A stretch of DNA of 64,000 nt, from contig NC_084668.1 of assembly GCF_028389875.1 (NCBI RefSeq), forward strand, positions 19,301,993-19,365,992. Direction: 5' to 3'. This DNA comes from Rhea pennata. Lineage: Eukaryota; Chordata; Aves; Rheiformes; Rheidae. Below are positions 25,701 to 39,900 of this stretch, one piece after another. Position numbers and translations under genes: made by a program. The notes under the pieces are model-generated. The model did not search any database, had not been told where the DNA came from, and saw nothing but the letters and a program-made list of their open reading frames with translations. Numbering within the stretch: position 1 is the first letter of the stretch; every line of letters begins with the position of its first letter.

Positions 25701-28700
25701 ATAAATAACAACAGTCTCTACAAACTAATAAACTACTGTGCACTAAAATAATTCGCATGAGCCCATTAGTTATGTATTTCAAATATTTAATATCACCATG
25801 TATTTCATGCTTACCATAAAACAAACCTATTAGAAATTCATCTGTTTCATCCTGTTTTGATACTGCTGGTTCATCCTCATCATCACTCACTATTGTTTTT
25901 TTACTTTTTTCCTCCCTATAAAAGTTACATAGGTGATTGTATGCATCAACCATTCGAATAGTGTCATTTATTTGCAAAGCATCGTTGTATTTCTTCAAGT
26001 GTTCTGCGCAGACACGTTCCTTGCGTTTTTCTTCTTTTGCCGCTAAAAGCAGACAAAAAACACATAAAACTATGCCCGTTTTCAACCTCAAGAGTTGAAA
26101 GTCAGGAAATTTTCCCTGTCCATTTACCTTTCTTCTCCTCTCTAATCACCCACTGTTCATATGGCTGAGTTCCAAACTCAAATTTTGGATGGAGCTGGCA
26201 ATACTTTTGAATTTCTGTCATGATCTCGATAATTTTCTCTCTAAATGGATCCTACAAATAAATTGATTGCAAAAACAAGTAAACATCTTTCTTCTGGTAA
26301 TAAAAAAAACACTGGACTGAACTCTTGGCTAATATCACAGTGAGTAACTTTTTAACCTAAAACCTTAATTTCAAAAGAAATTAAGTTTGCTAAGTGTACT
26401 GGTCCTCTGATCACTTAGAGTCACAAAATAAGTAATTCAGAACATTATGAAAATTACACTGTGAATATAACATGTTTAAGTGAATATAGTGGCACCTCAA
26501 TACAAGCATTTCAACTATGACTCAGAAGGTCCTTTGACTAGTTACCTCAAAAATTAGACAAACATTTAAAAATTTTTACTTTATTTAAAAAAGTAAAACT
26601 GTTAAAAAGTAGGATTAAAAAAAAAGTTTACATTACTGATACTTGTCCATTGAAAGGAATGCAACAGATGCATACACCCATATATCCAAATTAGGAGTAT
26701 CACAATAAATGTACAGAAAAAGACCATTAGGTAAGATTTCATATTGTACAAAATACCTTTAAAGGGTAATATAATTGTAACACAGATTAGTTTGATAAAG
26801 CATACCCTTCTTTTGTCATCTGCAATCACAGTCTTCTTATATGGTTCCTTCACCTGATTCCTCAGTTGGGAGGCATGCTCTTCAACAGTCATGATTCTAC
26901 ATGCATCAAGGTTTGCACAGATCTGGAGCAAAATAGAGTATTAATTCTTTTAATGTTAAGATTTTAGAGTTATTCCATGTGAAACCTGAATTAAAGCAAT
27001 ATATCTTTTTATTCAAATATTGGCATTTATATAGTTTAGTTCACTTTCTTTTTACAAAATGCTATGTAGACTATCAATTTGAGGAAGGCCATGTCTTTGA
27101 CAAACATTTGAAAAAAGCTAACCAAGCTACTACCTAAGATAGAAGTAATCCAAACACATAGGAAGAAATATGCAGATTAAGCTGCAAAATGGCTATTTTG
27201 TAAAGTAAAATATACCATCAATACTTTGGAGAAGATCTGAGCACAACTTAAATAAAAATAGTAAAGTAAAATAAAAGAAATGTAATGTTAGGGAGTAATT
27301 AAAGAATTAAAAGCTAGACTTGAAAGCAGAAAATAATTTGAAATTACCTTTCTTAGAACAGAAAGTGATGAAGAAACTTACTGTCCTAACTGGACTTTAC
27401 TGGACTTCGCTGCTTTTCAGCTTTTGCAAAAAACGTTAACATTTCTGTCACTGCTTAAAAGTTTAAAATAAGGGGAAAGTCTTAATTTTTATGAATAGGA
27501 AAAAAATGAGGAAGTCTGGCAGACAACCTTTTTAATGTTTTCATCAATAGTTATCTATTTGAGTTTACATATTCACATTACATTTTGCTACACACTTTTG
27601 TATGTAACCCCTCTATCAGTAGGATTTCAAAGCAGATGAAAAGGAATTCTGATTTTCCCATTGCTAAAAAAGCTATTTTCTCACAATACCTCACAATTCT
27701 GCCTACTTCAATACAGCATAAAAGCTTCTTTGAGGCCTCATCTATTCAATTCCATATTCTGGTCTAGTGCAGCTTGCTAGTCAAGAGTTCTCTCTGCAAC
27801 ACTGGACTAAGTTATGTTTTGTATCACTCATAAATCCATTAGACTTCATATAAAACAGTTTTAAATTTACAGCTGTATAGAAGGTATACTATAGAATTTA
27901 AATAATTAGCTCCAGCCAGATGTTTATGCAATTACATACTTCTCCCATCTCTCTCACTATCTAGCTGCTGGAAATAAAAGCCATTTTCATACTATCTGTA
28001 CCTCACAAATAGTTTCTGCTTTATTTAATTATTCAACTTAGATTTTCCACTTTTAGACCCACAGAAGCCTAGCCCAGAAGTTCTAGAAATAGATAAAAAA
28101 TACTGTAATCTGTCTAGGATTTAGGAGTACTCTAAATAACAATCCAGCAATATAAAAATCAGATTTTTATTAATAAAAACCTCAACATTTTGTGGATTTA
28201 TTGCCTCTGATCGAGATTTTTCAAGTTAGGCAATCTTTACTCCAGCACTGACATAAGTAACCTTTACTTGTACATGAATTTCCATAACCTTGTAGCAGGT
28301 CAATTTACTGAATGGTTGTTAGCTGAATGTCATATACACATGAAAAGAGTCTGGTATGTTTGAAGCCTAACACTGAATTTCATACAAGTTTAATACAAGT
28401 TTTACTTGAACAAAACAATATTCCTTTGGTGATTTGTAATTTTAAGAGCTATTTACTTTCAGAATATGTTCTTCAGCTTTCAAATAGGATGTTGCACCTC
28501 CTACACCAGGTGAGGCTGTAAGTCCCAGAATCTGAGGTTGTGGAATGAGTAGTTTTTCTTTCGCGAGCTTCTCATTCTTCATCTTTTCTTTTAAGTAATG
28601 TCGCATTATATTGTTGTAGACACCTTCCTTTTGAGTGTGATGACATTCATCAATAATGATAAGTGAAAAATCTGGAAAAAATGGTAAGTATAAAATAGTT

Positions 28701-31700
28701 TTCTTTCAGATGTTATATAAATAAATCTTCTTCAACTGTTGAAGATTTCCAGTCACTTTGAGCATTCATATATTAGGAAACTTGCAGCACTAGAGAAAGG
28801 GGGCAATAGAAGTTATATATATTTTATATATATAATTTAATGAACTTTAGAATCCTTGCTGCACTCTGGATGTGTCAAGTAGTTTTACATTTCATGTCAG
28901 GTAGAAAGCTTTATTCCTGCAAAAATGAATTAATAGCATAAAGAATCAGACAGGTATTTTTTTAAAACTCATGGTAAGAATGTATCATGGTTTTACTCAA
29001 TCCCATCTTTTATAAGCATTTCCATAACTGCACCTGGCAAGCTACATACCACTTGTCTAGGAGAACATACAACATGTTAAAAGTGTTTCAGACATTCTAG
29101 AAAGGCCTATCTTGATCAAAACAGGCTTTCATTTTTAGCAAACCAGAAACTTCCTTCTTATTCCTGTCCAATTAGAAGGTTTTGATATAACTTTATGGAT
29201 GTGTAATTGGAAGAAACAAACTAATGCTGAGAGCACTACCAATCACCTCTTTCGTAGCTAAGGACATGCATTCAGTCAAATCATATTTGGATGCAACAGG
29301 TACACATACGCAGTATACCATATGATCAGAAAAGGAAAACTAAGACTTGCATTGGTTTTAAATCTCTCAAACACAAAACATCTCCTTTACCTGTTTACAT
29401 ATGCAGGCAGTAAAATACATTTTAAGCTTCTGATTTGAAAGACTCATGAACATTTCTCAGCTTCTCTAGCAGCAAAGCTGATTTATGCAACTTCTACTTT
29501 ACCCCAGCCAGTCATTCTCAGTGTTGTAATTCCCCTGCCCTGTCAGTATCTCACAAAATTGTTTGTGGAAGTGACTGTAAAGCAGATCACTGAAACATTC
29601 TGGGTTAAACTTTCCCTCCCCCTTTATCGTCTTTTCTTAAACCAAATAATTTCAGGGGTCTTGTTTATACATTAGCCTGCTTGTATTATTATAATAATAC
29701 AAATCAGTTCACAGCCATCTGCAACAGAAGTTGGGAACAAAGAGAGCAAGAACATTCTGAATTGCTTTTTCTGCTGGTGAAAAGTCTTATGTAACTTCAT
29801 TTTTGAAGAACCTGGAGAAAGATGGAGAACAAACATGGGAAATCTAATTTAGAGGCTAAAACAAGGAGTACTGCAAGGAAACCAGACCAATGCTCCATGA
29901 CACTGAGGATATGTGATTTTTGCCACACAAATGGTCTGGTAAACCAGTTTGGACTGCATTGCTGTAGTCTAGAACTCAAAGTTATAGCCATAAAAATGAA
30001 GCTGTTCAGGCTTATGCTGCCCTGTCCAGGTTTGCTTTGCTTTGGTCCAGCTGAACTTATTAGTACAGGTGCAATAGCATGGAAACACAGCTGTATCGTT
30101 TGTAGGGCCATCTCAGTTCTGAAAAATATAAAGCTCCTTGCAAAAGAAGCTTTGCAAGGTGCAGATTCCCTTTGAAAAAACACTGCATAACACGAGCTGG
30201 TAGGAGTCCAGCGCAAATGATTAGGTCAGTTACTCCTATAGAAATATTTGGGTGCCTATACATGGCATTCCTAAATGGTTCAGATTCTGAGAAGGTTTTA
30301 TTAACTCGGGTACAGTAGAAAGCAAATAAATACAAACAAATCTCTAGTACTCTATCCAAGATAAGGCATTCAGAAAGAAAGGATGCAATTCTGAAATACT
30401 CAAGTGGTTCCACAGGAATTAGTTCGGACCAAGCAGTACTCCAATCAGCACTAGCCAACGATGGACACAGGCTGACCCCTTCAGCTTTCTGAGCCGAGAC
30501 AAGAATATAAATACTTAACAAGTATTTATATTATCTGAGATACATTTTGAACATCAAGCTCTCCTCCACTATATCTCCATTACATCCTGCCCCACCTATT
30601 AAAGAGCTGACTGTATGTAGATACAGAGAGAAGTTAACTGCTTACAGAGGAAGGTCACTGCAACCTATATCTTGAAGCAGAGGTCATGTATAGTTACATT
30701 ATTTCTAAGTCACAGGCAGTCAATACCATTTTATTTCTGATCTCCTACATATATTCTTATTTCATCTTGTATCTTTGTCTTTCCCCAACTTCATCTGTTG
30801 TTGGAGAGTGCTACACCACTTCCTATTTCTGAGATGGTAAAATATAATCTCATCTCTCGTTAGTAAAAATAAAAAGCTTAAAGAATATAACTTTCATAAC
30901 ACATTGGTTCCTATCTTGTACTCCATTGTATTTCTCAAATTAGTGACTGCATGTGAACTTTTATCATTTTCTTTAAATGTAACGTCTCTATAACTTTTAG
31001 ATGATATAACTCAGTGTTCTATTACCTAAGCAAGCCTGAAAACTGGAATCAATATAGCTGCATCTGCGCAAAATTCTGCTTGAGCTAGATAAAATGGGAA
31101 CCACAACCAATATTTAGCACAGGTAAACTGCAGGAGTCTAATCTGTCTTGAAAATTTTGCATGCTCATTGACAGAATTCTGAGTCCAACTGGCATTTGTA
31201 AAACTAGTCAGATAAAAAAGTATCAACTGTTGAATCCCACACATTTTTACTCCGCAGTTTTCCAGAGCTGTCATACTTTTAGCTCCTCTGTAAAAAGTTC
31301 AGAGTGAAAAACTTGCCTGATAAACGGACACCTTCCTCTTCTTCTTTAGTTGCATTTAGCAGTGAATTCTCCAGGATCTGTGCTGTACTGATTATGACAT
31401 CGTTTCTTCTGACAACTTCAGGAAATGAGATTTTCAGCTGACAATCACCACTTAAACCAATAACCTGATACCAGCGCCTCAGGAATGGATGAAACTCCTT
31501 TCGTAAATGCTGTTCCACCAATGGTACCTAAATAAGTTTCCAGCGAATTTATACCAGAGCTTACGTAGGGTTAAAAATATGTGCCTATTTGTCAGAGATG
31601 TTGTTAGGTGAACATACATTCTACATAATACACACTTTTTTTTTTTTTTTTGAAGGCAAACAAACATCACCTTATTCACTGCAGAGTAGGTTTAAACAAA

Positions 31701-34700
31701 AAACGAAACACCTCCAAACTAAAAATCCCCAAACCAAACCCCCTAAAAACTGCACCCCTACAAAAACTTGGTCCCCCAAAAAAACTTTGGCTTGACTACA
31801 CCTTACAAAGAACAAACCATGCTGTCTACTTAACTGAACTTAAAACATGCTATCAGTTTTCTTCTTATATGAGGATCTGAATGTTTTAGTCACTTGTAGA
31901 GTTATTAAATATATTCAGATATTTGTATTTTAAAATTACAATGAAAAAGTTTAATTTAGATGCTCTGAATGTAAATATAAGCATTCCAGTCATTATAAGA
32001 ATGAATATATGAATATTCTTCAGTACTATAAGGTCATTAGGTGAGCTTCACTGCACAATGCACAATGGAAAAACAGATTTTTTACAATATTATTTTAGTT
32101 TTATTCATCCTAACACGGAATTGTACTTTTTCCAATGATGCAGTTATTATGGCACATTTTGATTCCAATTGGATTCACATAAATTAAAGTCAATCATGTT
32201 TGCACTAATATAATAGAGATAACAGCCTAGAGCCATATACTTTTAAACACAGTGGCATCTGGAGAACCTGAAAGATGTATTTATATTCATGTTAGAAATT
32301 CTATACTAACAGTACAGGAGGCTGGAAAAACTTTTAATGGACTAACATACCTTGTTAACAAGTACTATAACTTTTCCAGGCTCTGATGCTCTTCTCTTCT
32401 TATCCAAATGATCTTTGGTAATATAAACAGCCACTCTGGTTTTACCACTGCCTGTAGGGAGACATATTATAATATTCTCCCCATTCAATGCTGGTTTTGC
32501 AACTTCCATCTGGTAATCTCTCAGGATCAGTTCTGGCTCAGGTGAAGCTCTGCTCTTCACTTCATCTTCATCTAAGAGTACAGACAAATATAAATATCAA
32601 ACATGAGGCACAGAACATTCAGAGCACTGATCAAACAACGAATGGAAAAATGTTAATTTAGTATGAAAAATATCTTCCAAGTAAATGGAAACAGGACAAT
32701 ATTAGCTTAGGCAATGCTGTTCTGTGGAACTATGCAACCGCAGATCAGTACTGCTTACATACAGTCACCTACCAGGGTGGGTAGAGTAAGCCACAGTATG
32801 TCTTTACCCACCTATGTTGACATGAGTATTATGTGTAAATTCAAATGATACAGTTCAGTAGCACTGGGAACAACAAAGGTTGTGTTCAGAGTCACAGTAT
32901 TTATAATCTAGCCAATCTTATGTGACCTTCTCTTTCATTGGTACTGAAATTTATTTGGTTGCAAGTGAGCTACCTTTATAAATATACCACAAAGGAAGAA
33001 AAAAGATAGAGCCATAGAAATGAAAAGAGATAGGGACCACTTAAAAATTGATGAAGGGAGTCGTGAAGTATAAAGTTCAAATAGATAAGAAAATTCAATT
33101 GCCCATACAAAATAGAGCTTACCCTGCTGAATGTATGACACCTATTCATGGTAGACTACACTGCTTCCACGTTGACTCATATATAATGTTATCTGAGCTG
33201 TTCACTAAAGCCACATGCATTGGCCACCTGAAAGCCAAAACCTTCCATCTATCATTTAAAATGCAACGGCAAGGACTTCAGATCCACTGCCCACAGGTGA
33301 AACACATAACATTCAGAAATTTAAAGTGCTGATAAATTATATCAATATTTCAGGCAGTGAGAAAAGAATTATCAGGCCTGGGTTTATATACATGCAGGAA
33401 GTCAAATTATATACAGGAATATAAGAAGAATTTATTTCAGTGTCCTTTTTTTTTCTCTCCTACAGATGTGTTTAAATTCACCTCAAAGTATTAACTGTCA
33501 ATATGATGAGAGAAATTCTACTAGACTAAAGGGGGAACCTCCCCATAGTCTTATTTCCTGATGAGATCATTAAATGCAGAATCATGAGGTTTTATTATCA
33601 CTGATACATTATACACAAAATAAGTGTATTTTTCTAGTATCCCTGATTCCATTAAATAAAACTAAACTAACAGAAAGTAATGAACCTTGAGAAAATACTG
33701 CTGATGGAAACATCCGAATGCCATTCCTAAGTGTTTTTTGCTTGTTTTGCCTTTTAGTATGAGTGCAGTACTACCTGGAACAAAGGGAAATTCACACCAG
33801 AGGGTACTTGCCGTTACTTATCTGACTTCTACTACTCTCTTCTGAGGAAGAACCTTGTTTGCTTTCTGCTTGGTTAAATCTAATAGTTCAATCATACTGA
33901 AACTAGCACTTTATCATCCATCTGTTTGGTTAAATTTTAGTATCTTAACATCCTCAACTAACTGTCCAGGCCTAAAAAATATTTAACTTTGCTCTCTCCT
34001 AGCTTGACCTGTTTAAATAAAGGTTAATACAGGAATCTTTACACAGGATATGATTCCATTAAAGAATTTTCATAACACACAGTATAACTTTGGGGAAGTC
34101 ATCTGCTTCCCTACAAGATTCATATGAATGCTAAAAGAATCATGATAATTATTCTTCTAATTCCAACATTTTTCTTAAGTGTAAAATGATGCTTGCACAG
34201 AAAACTGACAAAATTCATGTTTCTGTGCATTAAAATCCATATCATGTCAGTGTATTAATGTACTACCTATACATCTGTTTAATACAACAGCCTTATTGCA
34301 AAATTTGAAATCAAAATCCATCAATGCCACAAAGTCTGCCTCCTTAGCTATTGTGCTCACACTTGCTCTCGCTGAGTTTACTAGTGTAAACTAGTGTACT
34401 AGTGTACTAGTAATAAAAAGCATGAATGTTTTTTAAAACACATTTGAATTTACTGTTTCAAAGCCTACATGTAAGCAGAACATATAGCAAATAATCAAAA
34501 AAACCCCCATCTATTCTGCAATGTTCACCTAACTTCAGCAACTTATTTTTTTACGGAACTAGTGGACATAGCCAACATCCAAGTTGCTTAATGGGAGATT
34601 CAGTGACCTTAATGATCGGGTCATATATATTTGTGTTACCACATACCAGTAGTCTGTATCAATCTGACCAACTGATTCACTGTGACTATATACAAAATAG

Positions 34701-36872
34701 AGAAGTTCCTCTGCCCTGACTTTTCACATGACAGTGAGGAAGAGATCTTAATATGACTGATAAGTAACTTCAGTTGACACAGAAGTACAAAGAGTATTCC
34801 TCAGAGCTAACATAGATAAGGTTTTAGCATATGCATTAAGAAGGCAATTTAGATTTCAATATATTCTGAATTTTCTGTGTACTTGTAAAATGGATGAATT
34901 TTAATATTAAACAAGGTTGAAACTACTTTAAAGCATTTATCACTACATTGACTTTACCAATCTAATAGCTTTATTAGACCGAGTTGGCTGGTAAGGTATC
35001 CAGACTATTCCCAGCCCCTGGGCAAGACAATCCCAGAACAAACTTTATTAAGGTTAGATTCCAAAAGGCAACTCATTCCTCTTGAAATCTGTGTAAGTAG
35101 ATACAGGATACGCTTAAACTCTACATGGTAGACAGCTGAAATTGTCTGGCCTGAGGTTCAAGAAAAGAAAGAAAGGGGAAAAGTCTCGGATGTCTTTTAG
35201 AACAGCCAGTATTTGCTTGGGCTCATGGGTATATACAGAGCAAGATCATTTCTGTCTACAAAGTATTGTGTAAACACAGTCTGGTCTTCAGTTCAGCACA
35301 TTTTGTTTAACTTGCAGATACATTCACAAAACAGATTTGCAGATGTCTTTAGAGAGTAATTCCCATTGATTAGGTTGCTGAACACTTTTACAAATAGTGC
35401 TAATAAATTACTTAGGCCCAAAACTGACCTTCACATGATTCTACAAGTACCTTGGAAATGCTTCTCCTCATCCTTAGATGCCTCCAAAGCTGGCCTACTC
35501 CCTCTCACTTCCCCTATGCAGGGGCCAGGCACAGTCTACCTCCTCTCTGAAAGGAGGAGAGGCACTTAAACACTGCAGTGTTATGCATCTGTTCCAAGAA
35601 TTGGGTCAGATGACCTCTGAAAGTCCCTTCTAACCTACATGATTACATTATTCTGTATCATTGACCATTTGTATGATGGAAATGTGTGGAAATGTATTCA
35701 GAGGATCCCAGTAAATCAGCTCTTTTGGGGCTGGGAGTTAAGTCCAGACTTATAAAAATGGCATCTATTTTCCAACAAAATAAGAGGAAGTCCTGCACCT
35801 AACAACTGTTGCTAGAGTTTACTGTAAAAATCTTTGATTTTTGATCTAGCTGATTCACAGAGTGAGTGCTCACCCCACCAGACGTTATTTTGCAATTACT
35901 AAATAACAGAAAGAAAACATACCTGAATCACTGGTTGTGCTGCTGCTCTGTCCCAGGTTTTCATTCACATTATTGACACTTCCATCTCCTATAGAGACAT
36001 CAGACTCTAAATGAAAAAACAAACAAATAGAAACAGGAGATAATAGCATATATTAAAAAACATATCCAAATACAGCATAGCAAATTTGCTATACAGACGT
36101 ACAAATAGCAAAACTATCTTTCACTTTCTCCCTAAATAACTGCAAGTCTCATCTAAGTTAGGCAGCTTGCAGCACCAGAGCCTACCCCTGATGATACATT
36201 ATATATTCTGCCTTACTCCAGCATATTCTCTTAGTATGTCAAGAAGTGTGAGCAAAAGTGAGGTAACTGTTTCTGTACTATCTGCTATTATTACTAGTAG
36301 ATTCCTTACTACAGTATTTTTGAACCACAGATCTGAACTGTATCAGACAAAAGCAGTGTTAATAGGTGCTGAGAGCTGCAGCTTGATATTAGAAATAAGC
36401 AATGGCTGTAATTACAGTCCCAAAATAGGGAAAACCAAAAGTAACCTATCTTTAACTGCCTTTAACTATATCCAGGCAAAAAAACCCAGACATCTTCAGG
36501 CAGTAATTACAGCTGCTTTTAGTCTCCAGCCTTGCAGGAAGCAAGTTGTTGCTGATTCATAGGCTGAATGAAGAAAGATAAGCCAAACAGATTCTTTCAA
36601 AAAATTTGAGAAATACTCCATAGTACAATCTGTTTAATATAATTTAACCATAGAGCCAGGTCAAAGCTTGACTTGACTTCAAAAAAAATCAAGAAACAAT
36701 TAAAACAAAAAGAGGTTTAGAAAATATGACATGTATGTTAAAAGATCTGGGCTAGTTTAAAGAAAAAGAAAGAAGCCAGAAGTGCAACAGAACATAGTCT
36801 TCCTCTAAACATACAAGGCCGCTGGGAGGACAAAAGGCCTTAACTGTTTTCCAGGGACTGCAGAACCAATAA

Positions 36873-36907
<35 letters not shown>

Positions 36908-39900
36908 AAAGCTAATAAAATTTAACTTAAGAATTTTGCAGAATCTTCTTCATCTAAGGGTCTTACAATAGGGTAGACAAGTGTTTGGCAGGGATTGCTC
37001 TGGTGTATTTTTTTTTATCTATCTTTATCTAAAAAGTTCAAACTGAACAATGTAATTTACTCTCTTAAAGAAAAGATGGAATTAAAAATCCAAAGTGTAT
37101 CAGGCAATATCATGATCTGCCTGAAAGTAATGGTGTGGACACAACCACCAGCATGATTTTTAGTCTTGTTTTTGTGTCTTTCCAGATGCAGATGGGATGG
37201 AAAAACAAACAAAAACAAAACAAAACAAAAGCAGTTCCATTGGACACACAGTGCTGCATGCATGTTACAGACATTCTCTCGTACTCCCTGTACCCCATAA
37301 AGGTTGTATTTGTAAGAGGTTAAAAATCAAAATCAGAACTTTTTTTAAAAAACAGGTTTCTTCACATAAAAAGTCACAGGTCCCAGGTAAATAAAAACAG
37401 AAAACAGTAATTAAATCTTTCAAGCTTTTTGTAAGTAAAAGCAGAAAGTGACATTACATACACTAGAAGACTTGGATACTACTACAAAAATCTGGCAAGT
37501 ATGTTATAAATATTCTTATGTTACGCACTCCCTCTGCTGGGCAATAAATATATTACAGTTTTTTCTATCCCAGCAATGCAATTTATATAGTTAGATTTTA
37601 CAAAAGCTTTCCAAAAACTCATTTTAACATCTAGAGACAGAGCTCTTCTGGAAAGGATCTGCTCCAAATGAACTCACCCTGCACTGACTTTCAGTTTTAT
37701 CTGTAGCATCCTGCAACAGAGCTCATAGTGCATACAGGAAATCAATCGGAATAGCATTCACACCCATTTTGCCTAACTAGCTCATCTAACTTGTGGTCTA
37801 TCCATTTTTTTTTTCATAGCTTTTCCAGTGACTATCCCATTGTTGTCCATAGCCATTTAACTTATTGTTCCCAACAAATGTTTCATACAGCAAAACAGAC
37901 ACTATGAATGGAAGTTCAGAACTAAGAGAACTCAAGTCACTTAACTGAGAATGGTATACTCCTGAAATACGTACTACTCATTTCTGTATGTACAATGTCT
38001 TGGTAAGTGAAGTGGGAATTTAGCCATCTGTGCTCAGCAAAAGTCTGAAGCTTTGAGTTTCAAGTTTTGGTCTCCTTGGAAGATGAGCAACAAATGGAAA
38101 TGAAACTGCTACCTCACAGGACAAGTATACTATGGGCAACTGAAACAAGCTCTACACCAAGCTATCTTAGGCACTATAAGGAGTCAGACATTTGTTCAAC
38201 TTTAAGTGCTTTTTTTCTTTTTACTGACATAATCATGAAAAGTGATGGAAACATCTGTCTTTGTGTCCTACACGTTTCCTCATTTATTCCATACAGAGTC
38301 CCAAAACTGGTCCAATTATAAATTACTACCATTCATAGGAAGTGTAATGACAGAGAAGAATATTTAAAGACTACAAGCACTGAAATTAAAAGGCTAGGCT
38401 CCTAGAAATCAGTACAATCAACAGAAAGGCATTTTTAAGAAATACATCAGGAGCCTAATTTATATAAATTTCCCTTGTAATTATATACATTGTGCATATG
38501 TATATGTGTGGGTGTATATATGTGTGTGTGTATATATATATATAAGCATGCATCTAATACGCCATTAAAAGGCAGCATTGTATTGAGAACAGAAGAAAAC
38601 ATTACCAATAGTTTGTCACAGGTCTCTGAACACATAATTAAGTAACATTAGTAGGAATTCTAGGTATGAAAATGACATTGACATGCCTTGCTTTAACTTT
38701 CTAGGAATCCACATGAATAGGAATAAAACTAAAACTTTGTGCATCTATTCTGTGTGATCTCCCATCTAAAATGGCCTAAAGATATACATGCAGCAGTGAA
38801 TATGCTTTCAGAGCATTTTCTAATTACCTGAATTACAATCTGCAGTATGCATTACAAAATCACCTCTCAATAGAGCATCAGTGGAGAGAAATAAGTATTT
38901 TACACTTAATTTCAAGTGACATGTGGATAGCATAATATTCTCCTTTATAAGCTGTGCCAGTATTCTTGAATTATTTTAAGTAAAGAGGTAAACCTTTCCA
39001 AAACAGTTAAGATAAAAAGATTAATATTATAAGTTATCTTCACCAATTTCAGCAGTCTTCCCTTACCGTACTATTTGCACACTGTAACAGTGCTATTCAT
39101 AGAGAGATTTTCCTGTTACTTTTCATTGACAAATTAATATATAGACAATGGAATGCAAAGAGCATGGATCTTTGTACATTTTAATAACAGAAAGTCCTCC
39201 TTTCCTGACCTGTGCTACATTATGTCATAGACTAAATTTTGAATCTGGGAAAATATAAATGGATAAAGGATCAAAATACAAACAAGTTAGTAAAACTGGT
39301 CCTAATAATCTGCAGTTTTTCTAATTGAAAGCATTAGGAGCCACATTAGGTAAAATATTATTGAAAAAATCCCATTAAAAAAAAAAAAAAAAAAAAAACA
39401 AGTAGTATCACCTTACATTTGCCATAGGTAAATAATCAAACATTTATTGTCAGATTGTACTTGAACCAGCAGGGGGCAAAACATTCTTGAAAATCATGAC
39501 TGTGTTTGACAGCAAGAAAGGACAGAAATAGGGTACACATTCTATCTGTAATTTTCTCACAGTATAATTACTTGTTCCAGTCAGCTCCATTTTATGAAGC
39601 AGGTTTGACAAACAGAGCTGGTATTTATTTAAAGTACAATTCACACAGGTAAACAGAAACTTAATTCAACTATTTCACTTCCAATCTTTGCAAACTTACT
39701 GCTTTTATACTGAGCTTTGTGTGCACGCAGGGCTTTATTTCTTTTTTTTATTATTATTTTTTCTTGTACACGCAGTTTCTTTCTAGTTTTCATCTACTTC
39801 TACTTGTCCTTTTGACCCTACTGCTCCTGTATCTTGTCCCTGACTCACTCTGCCCTATCTACTCCAATAAAAGTGTCAGAGGACATTTTAGAACCAGTTA

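Larger units (their letters stand above)
32572..35922 (-). other. IFIH1 intron 4
   Basis: A 3.4-kb intron with a short ACTAGTGT-type repeat at 34380-34411 and a CR1 tail relic near 35585-35670. Confidence 0.8.

Noticed and set aside
29797-30521. Open frames of 117-153 codons on both strands inside IFIH1 intron 6
   Set aside because: Overlapping frames on opposite strands, no recognised family and no splice context; most likely chance.
34380-34411. Possible CRISPR-like or other spaced repeat array
   Set aside because: The repeats are short, directly adjacent and without spacers; the DNA is a vertebrate genome.
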